NCBI GenBank assembly: GCA_027625915.1 | Contig: JANTQA010000016.1 | Span: 1,679,001-1,743,000 of the forward strand | From: Anaeramoeba flamelloides | Lineage: Eukaryota > Metamonada > Anaeramoebidae | DNA length: 64,000 bases | Direction of reading: 5' to 3' | Shown: piece by piece, positions 59,040 through 64,000 of the stretch | Position numbering within the stretch: position 1 is the first letter of the stretch | How the letters are laid out: each line of letters begins with the position of its first letter | Made by a program: the position numbers and the translations under genes | The notes under the pieces: generated by a model | What the model saw: only the letters and a program-made list of their open reading frames with translations | Told to the model about the DNA's origin: nothing | Databases searched by the model: none

Positions 59040-60265
59040 AAGAAGGATAGACCCATAAAAAATGATTAATATTTACTATAATTTCCCTTTATGTTCATAT
59101 TTTAAACATAAAGGACAAAATTTATTTGAGTTTTTATTTATTACATAATAATATCTGTTTATGCATTTGGTAAATGTTCTGAATTTTAATATTAAGCTTG
59201 ATGGATAACTTATATATTTTTGAGTTTTAAATAAAGAGTTTTGATATTTTATTATTTTGAAATATTTCTGTGGAGTGTGGTCAAGTGCCGTCAAGTGCCT
59301 AGGTTTTCTTGAGGTTTTCTGTTTTATTCTAAAAATCTATCGATTTTCCAAATAAACAGAAAACTCAAGAAAAGCTAACTGCGGTTTTCCAGAATTCAAA
59401 AGAATAGAGCAAAATCTTGGATTTTACTCAATTATTCCTAATAAAAAGAAAACTGAAGAAAAACTAACATGATTTTTTTTAATTCAAGAAATAAACTGAA
59501 AATTTCTTAAATTTTCTTTTTATTTCTCAAATTAAAAAAAAACCTAACGACCTTTCGAGCTCTTGGAATTCAATAATTCATTACATGTATATTTATAAAT
59601 TTCTTCTTTCAATTCAATTAAATTCTTTGAATTTCAATTGATTTTATTATTTATTTGTTGATTAACTTTTATCAATTTTTACAAAGAAGGGAGAAATAAA
59701 TTTCCTAATTTTTTTTTGAATTTGAATTTTTTTTTTATTAACCGAAATTTTTAGATTTTTAATTTTAAATTCTGTTTTATAAATGAGAATTGGTGTGTTT
59801 CTGTTTATTTTACATATTCCAGTAATAAATGAATTGATCCAAGAATTTAAGTAATTTCAGGTTTTTATTTCATTGCTAAAAATTTCTAATCCATATGTTA
59901 ATTAGCTTAATATAAAAGATTTAAATAATCTTATCTTCAAGTTATTGTTAATAGAATTGTTGTTAAATAATTGTTTAGAGATATTAAACATCTCTTTTGA
60001 TTTTTTTTAAATTATAGACTATATGTGAGTTTTTATGTAAATAAATACCCAAATATTTAAATTTTTTTAAATCTTTTGATATAACTGTTTTATCTTTATT
60101 AGGTTTTAACCCAAATTGGATAATAATTTCATATATAGAATTTAATTTTTGATTTAAATAATTTTTATTTCATTTTATAATTAAGATTAAATTATCTGCA
60201 AACATTTGACAAAAATTTTGTTTTTTAGAATGAAAAAAATTTCATTCAAAATAACCTCTATTTTC
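59040..60265 (-). mobile_element. LINE (non-LTR retrotransposon) 3' relic
   Basis: Reading the minus strand from about 60230 gives FADNLILIIK, the reverse transcriptase active-site strand (family Y/F-A-D-D) with Asn at the second Asp. IQFGLKPNKDKT and FKYLGIYL follow, which are the next conserved RT blocks of non-LTR elements. Further on are KIRLFKSFILS, a stop, then LTYGLEIFSNEIKT, and INRNTPILIYKTEF, matching the thumb/connection region. Beyond the inserted hairpin array, NSNKFCPLCLKYEHKGK suggests the C-terminal Cys/His motif. Several stops are present and upstream RT blocks are not recognisable, so it is a dead, 5'-truncated copy. Clade not determined. Confidence 0.7.
59270..59570 (+). 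repeat. Hairpin-array repeat, locus 8, inserted in the LINE relic
   Basis: GTCAAGTGCCGTCAAGTGCC (59280-59299) leads to three or more hairpins. The first pairs AGGTTTTCTTGAGGTTTTCT with AAACAGAAAACTCAAGAAAA. The second is GGTTTTCCAGAATTCAAAAG followed by AATAGAGCAAAATCTTGGATTTTACTC, whose right arm has been partly replaced. The last pairs TTTTTTTTAATTCAAGAAAT with ATTTCTCAAATTAAAAAAAA and ends CCTAACGACC. Confidence 0.78.
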
Positions 60266-62217
60266 TTAAGAAAACATTTAACTGATTTGATCATTTATAT
60301 TTAGTATTTCTTGTTAAATCGTTGAAGTTATAAAAACCAATATCATCTTTTCTATTTTTTATTGCATGTTACGTTATTAGATAATATCCAAAATTTCTAG
60401 AAAAAAGTAACACGTCATTTAGTTTAATATATATATATATATACAATATTCGTAATAATTTTTATTTCACCCAATAAGATCACATTCAAAGTAATAAAAA
60501 TAATTAAAATAAGGCAAAAAATCAATAGTAAAGAAAAAAAAAGATTGACCAAAATAATAATCTAAGATCATTTTTTTTTTCAACTCAGGTAATAATAACA
60601 ATATGAAGATTAATTAACTTGTATTTAAGAATTGGTGTTATCGAAAAAATTTTTTTACCATATTTAATTAATTAGAGTAATGTTAAAAATTGTTTGGACT
60701 CTAATTTTAATCGAATGTTTTAACAATAGTAATATCAATAAGAAAATAGTTTATTCAAATGATCTTTTTTTTCGAAATTCTGAATCATAGAAAAACATTA
60801 AGGAGTGATAAACATACAAATATAATCTTTTGGAAATTTATTAAACAATTTAAAAACATTTTACCACATCTTGAAATTGAAAAATAAATAGTAAAAATCT
60901 GCTTAATTCAAATATAAAAATTCATTTTAAAAAGTTTTTACAAATGAATTAATGTTGTTAAAAGTATGATAAATTCTTCTCTCATTTTTGAAAATCTCAA
61001 AATTAAACCTATTTAAGAATTATTTTAAAAAAATTATTTCCTATGAAAGAAGAAAGAAATCTTACTAACTCTGAAGAAAGTGTACAAAAATAAACCCAGA
61101 GAATAAAATCCATTAAGTTTTAAAATAACTTTTTTTCAAAAAAATACTCAATTTCAATTAAAAAAAGACAAAAATAATTTTAAACTCGAAAAAAATAGAA
61201 TTTTCTGATTTTGCCAAAGTACAATCCAAATTAATTTTTTTAACATTAAAAAAAAAATAAGAGAAAAACAATCAAAACATTAAAGTTAAAAATTTTTCCC
61301 AGAATACTATTTCAAACCTAGAAAATTCAACTTAATATCCTCAAGAAATACTAGTTAATTTTGATCTTTTAAATCAATAATTAATAACCGGATACAATTT
61401 TCTTTCGTGGGTTATTAATAATTCAAAGATTTAAAGTATCAATTGTATTTTATTATTATTTTTCTATATTTTAAATATTTTCAAAGAAATAAAACCAATT
61501 CAAATAAATGAATATTACTTTAAAAAATAATAAATAAATATCATCAAATAAGTTATTTTTTTAAGAACAGTCCATTTTTTCTACTTTTTTATGAAAATAA
61601 TTTTTAATCTTTGCTATTTCAAGAAATTCAATAAATATTTGTGTATAAAAAAAATGATCAATTTTTTTCGATCTTCAAGGATTCAATATTTGATTTATTT
61701 TTATTTTATTTTAAAAATACAATTAAAGGTCCAAAGTTATTTGTTCCTAAAAACTCTCTCGAATGCAAAGACTAAAATTGAGATTTCAGAAAAAGAATAA
61801 ATAGTTTACAAATTTTTTTTTTTTTTTTCAGGATCCAAACCAAAATCCCAGTAAAAAATTCTCACTCCTTTCTAAAAAAAATAAACAAATAAAAACGAAT
61901 TCTCCTAAAAAAGATAAATAATTTATCGAAAGTTGATTAAGGATTTTGTAAATCAAGTTTAATTATTTGTATCCTTTAGAAAATAAATATTTTCTTTACT
62001 TTTAACAAATAAATAAACAAATAATAAATAAACAAGAGTTACTATTCCCTTAAGAAGAAAAATAAAAAAAAAATACTAAAAATTTCCGAAAAATAATATT
62101 AATTAACTTTACCAGATAATTAAAATTATAAATTTTATTCATGAAAATTCATATAAAATTAAAAAAAAAACAAAAATCAAATAAACAATAAATATTCAAA
62201 TCACCAATTTAAAGAAT

Positions 62218-62922
62218 TTAAACATTTTTTAAAACATTTGAAAAGGGTGTTATTAAAAGTTTACCATCTTGCAAACCAAGAATTAAATATTGAGAATTTT
62301 TGGAAAGATGTAAACAATTAATTTTTGTTTTTAGAGAATAATTTTGAATTAATTTAAAATTAAAAATTTTTCTGATTTCAACTGTACCTGATTCAAGGCT
62401 TAAGATTATAAATTTTTCGTCTTGAGAAAATTCCCAAGAGGTAATTTTTGAAATAATTTTTTTTTCAAAAATTAATTTGCCATTTATTGAAAACATTTTA
62501 ACTTTGGGGTAAGTGTATACGAGAATATAACTATTTTTTAATAATTTAATTAATGAAGGAAATATTTTTTTGAATTTTTTCATATTTTTTCTTTTCTTTT
62601 GCTTTTGCTTTTGCTTTTGACCTTTGATTTCCAAAATGGAATTGGAATCATAAGATGAACTCAAATTGGAATTAGATTTTGAAAGAGACTTAGAATCGGA
62701 ACGTGGCTTTGAAAGAGAATTGGAACGTGGCTTTGAAAGAGAATTGGAATGGGGCTTTGAACGAGACTTTGAAAAATCAATTGTACTGATATATTTTCCC
62801 GTTGATAAGGAATGTAACAAAATTTTTCTTTTGATATCGATAGATACTATTAGATCCAATTCAATTAGAAAATCTATACAATTAATTTCGTCATTATGAT
62901 TATAAAGAATTAATGAAGGTTG

Positions 62923-62987
<65 letters not shown>

Positions 62988-63683
62988 CAAAATTAAAACC
63001 ATTGTTGTTATTGTTCAATTTCCAAACCATCAAATTGGTGTCTCTAGATCCAGTAATTAAAATATTGTTTTTAAATTTTATACAGGTTACGATATCCTTA
63101 TGTTTAATGACGCTTTGTATTAAATTTGAATTTGAAATCAATGTGACTTTAAAAGAATTATCCCAATAACCGCAAGTAATTAGCTTTTCACCGTCTTTAA
63201 ATAATTGAATGCAATTAGCCATATTAGAAATTTTTTGATCAAAGGAAACACCAACTCTAAAGCGTATACCTAAATATTGGTCATTTTCAAAGTTGATTTT
63301 GGAATTTAAATGATTTTTTGATTCTCCACCAAATAAGATTTGGTTACAATATAAATGGCGATCTTCATCTAAGGATATTAAATGATCAATGATCCCATTC
63401 CGAGTTTTATACCCATCAATATAATTTACATTAATATAAATGATCGGCTTTGCGGAATTATTAAAAGTATATGTTTCTAATGTTGTATTTGATTGTAAAT
63501 TAGGCTTTTGGTTTTTTTTTAATATGGTTTTTTTTCTTTTTTTTAATTCTTCTTTAAATTCCTGAATTGGGTGTGGTTTTTTAAATAAATTAAATGGCGT
63601 TTGTCCATATTTTTCGATCAATGCTAAAAATTTATTATTTTTATTTGAATTGATATCACCGAGGTTCGTATTATCACCATCAA

Positions 63684-63718
<35 letters not shown>

Positions 63719-64000
63719 TTATTTGAATTATAATCAGTTTCATATTTATCATTGGAATTATAATCATTCATTTTGTTTTCAAATGTTATTGGATAAAAAA
63801 TATTAAAAGACTTTATTGCTTCACCACCCTGTTGTTTAAAACCAAAAATCAAATCAATCCATTTATGTAAATTGTATCTCACAAATTTTGATTCCAATGC
63901 TTCATTTTGGATATTTATAAAATTTTCAATTGAATTATTTGACCATGGTGGCAGAATTACATTTTTTAAAATTCCCTTGTTTTCTTGAGTCTTGTCAACT
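62218..64000 (-). CDS. BEACH-WD40 protein, C-terminal part (runs off the window)
   Basis: The frame is open to the window edge, so the N-terminus lies beyond 64000. The translated edge reads VILPPWSNNSIENFINIQNEALES, then KFVRYNLHKWIDLIFGFKQQGGEAIKSFNIFYPITFE. This is the end of a BEACH domain (family: LPPWA..P..FI...REALES..VS..LH.WIDLIFG.KQRG..A). An Asn-rich insert follows, then KYGQTPFNLFKKPHP, the conserved GQTPxQLFxxPHP. A C-terminal WD40 propeller comes after: CIKFKNNILITGSRDTNLMVWK, DEINCIDFLIELDLIVS, SWEFSQDEKFIILSLESGTVEI and KNSQYLILGLQDGKLLIT. BEACH proteins act in membrane traffic, lysosome size control and autophagy. Neurobeachin- versus LYST-type cannot be decided from this part. 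Poly-Asn comes from ATT repeats at 62923-62990. No intron seen in the visible part. Confidence 0.9.

Larger units (their letters stand above)
58123..62217. other. Gene-free stretch with LINE relic and hairpin array
   Basis: Between exportin-7 and the BEACH gene no active gene is supported. The LINE relic (59040-60265) and hairpin array (59270-59570) are listed separately. The frame at 61591-61800 has no recognisable domain. A (TA)n run lies at 60428-60444. Confidence 0.5.

Noticed and set aside
1-64000. CRISPR arrays, tRNA and rRNA genes, retrovirus-like or Polinton-like elements
   Set aside because: No spaced identical repeats, no cloverleaf with a recognisable T-loop, no rRNA core sequence and no capsid, integrase or LTR pair could be recognised by reading. 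A covariance-model scan would be needed to exclude a diverged tRNA.

Overview
The window is very AT-rich eukaryotic nuclear DNA, probably from a free-living amoeboid protist. The genes use the standard code and carry GT-AG introns. Proteins are rich in Asn, Lys and Glu runs, and intergenic DNA is full of A/T runs and degraded repeats. The mixture of an RCC1/double-BTB protein, a SNX9-type sorting nexin, exportin-7 and a BEACH protein would suit an Anaeramoeba-like metamonad or an amoebozoan. That placement is inference from gene content, not proof.

Layout, left to right. 1-6.8 kb: MBF1 (minus), between two diverged copies of a roughly 1.1-kb sequence, with a decayed PH-domain fragment and two inverted-repeat elements. 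6.8-7.7 kb: NMN adenylyltransferase (plus). 7.7-12.2 kb: non-coding. 12.2-13.2 kb: bZIP factor (minus). 13.2-17.9 kb: non-coding. 17.9-19.7 kb: a three-exon membrane metallophosphoesterase (minus), clearly richer in G+C than the rest. 23.9-25.4 kb: a three-exon S-adenosylmethionine synthetase copy whose third exon has four in-frame stops. 25.5-30.5 kb: non-coding, with a 1.25-kb inverted-repeat element. 30.6-32.0 kb: DCAF4-like WD protein (plus). 32-38.5 kb: three TIR elements. 38.5-43.1 kb: a SNX9/18/33-type SH3-PX-BAR sorting nexin (minus) spread over three exons with 1.5- and 1.6-kb introns. 43.1-46.5 kb: nested and foldback MITE-like elements. 46.5-52.3 kb: an RCC1/double-BTB gene (plus) split by a 4.1-kb intron full of repeats. 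54.4-58.1 kb: exportin-7 (minus). 59.0-60.3 kb: a dead LINE fragment interrupted by a hairpin array. 62.2-64.0 kb: the C-terminal part of a BEACH-WD40 protein (minus), running off the window.

The genes do not form a pathway. They are housekeeping functions: transcription coactivation, NAD synthesis, SAM synthesis, nuclear export, membrane remodelling, ubiquitin-ligase adaptors and vesicle regulation. The most unusual content is non-coding. At least six families of inverted-repeat elements are visible, several in two or three copies, some nested. One modular family is built from consecutive hairpins behind a short tandem decamer. It occurs at about eight places, including two host introns and inside the LINE.
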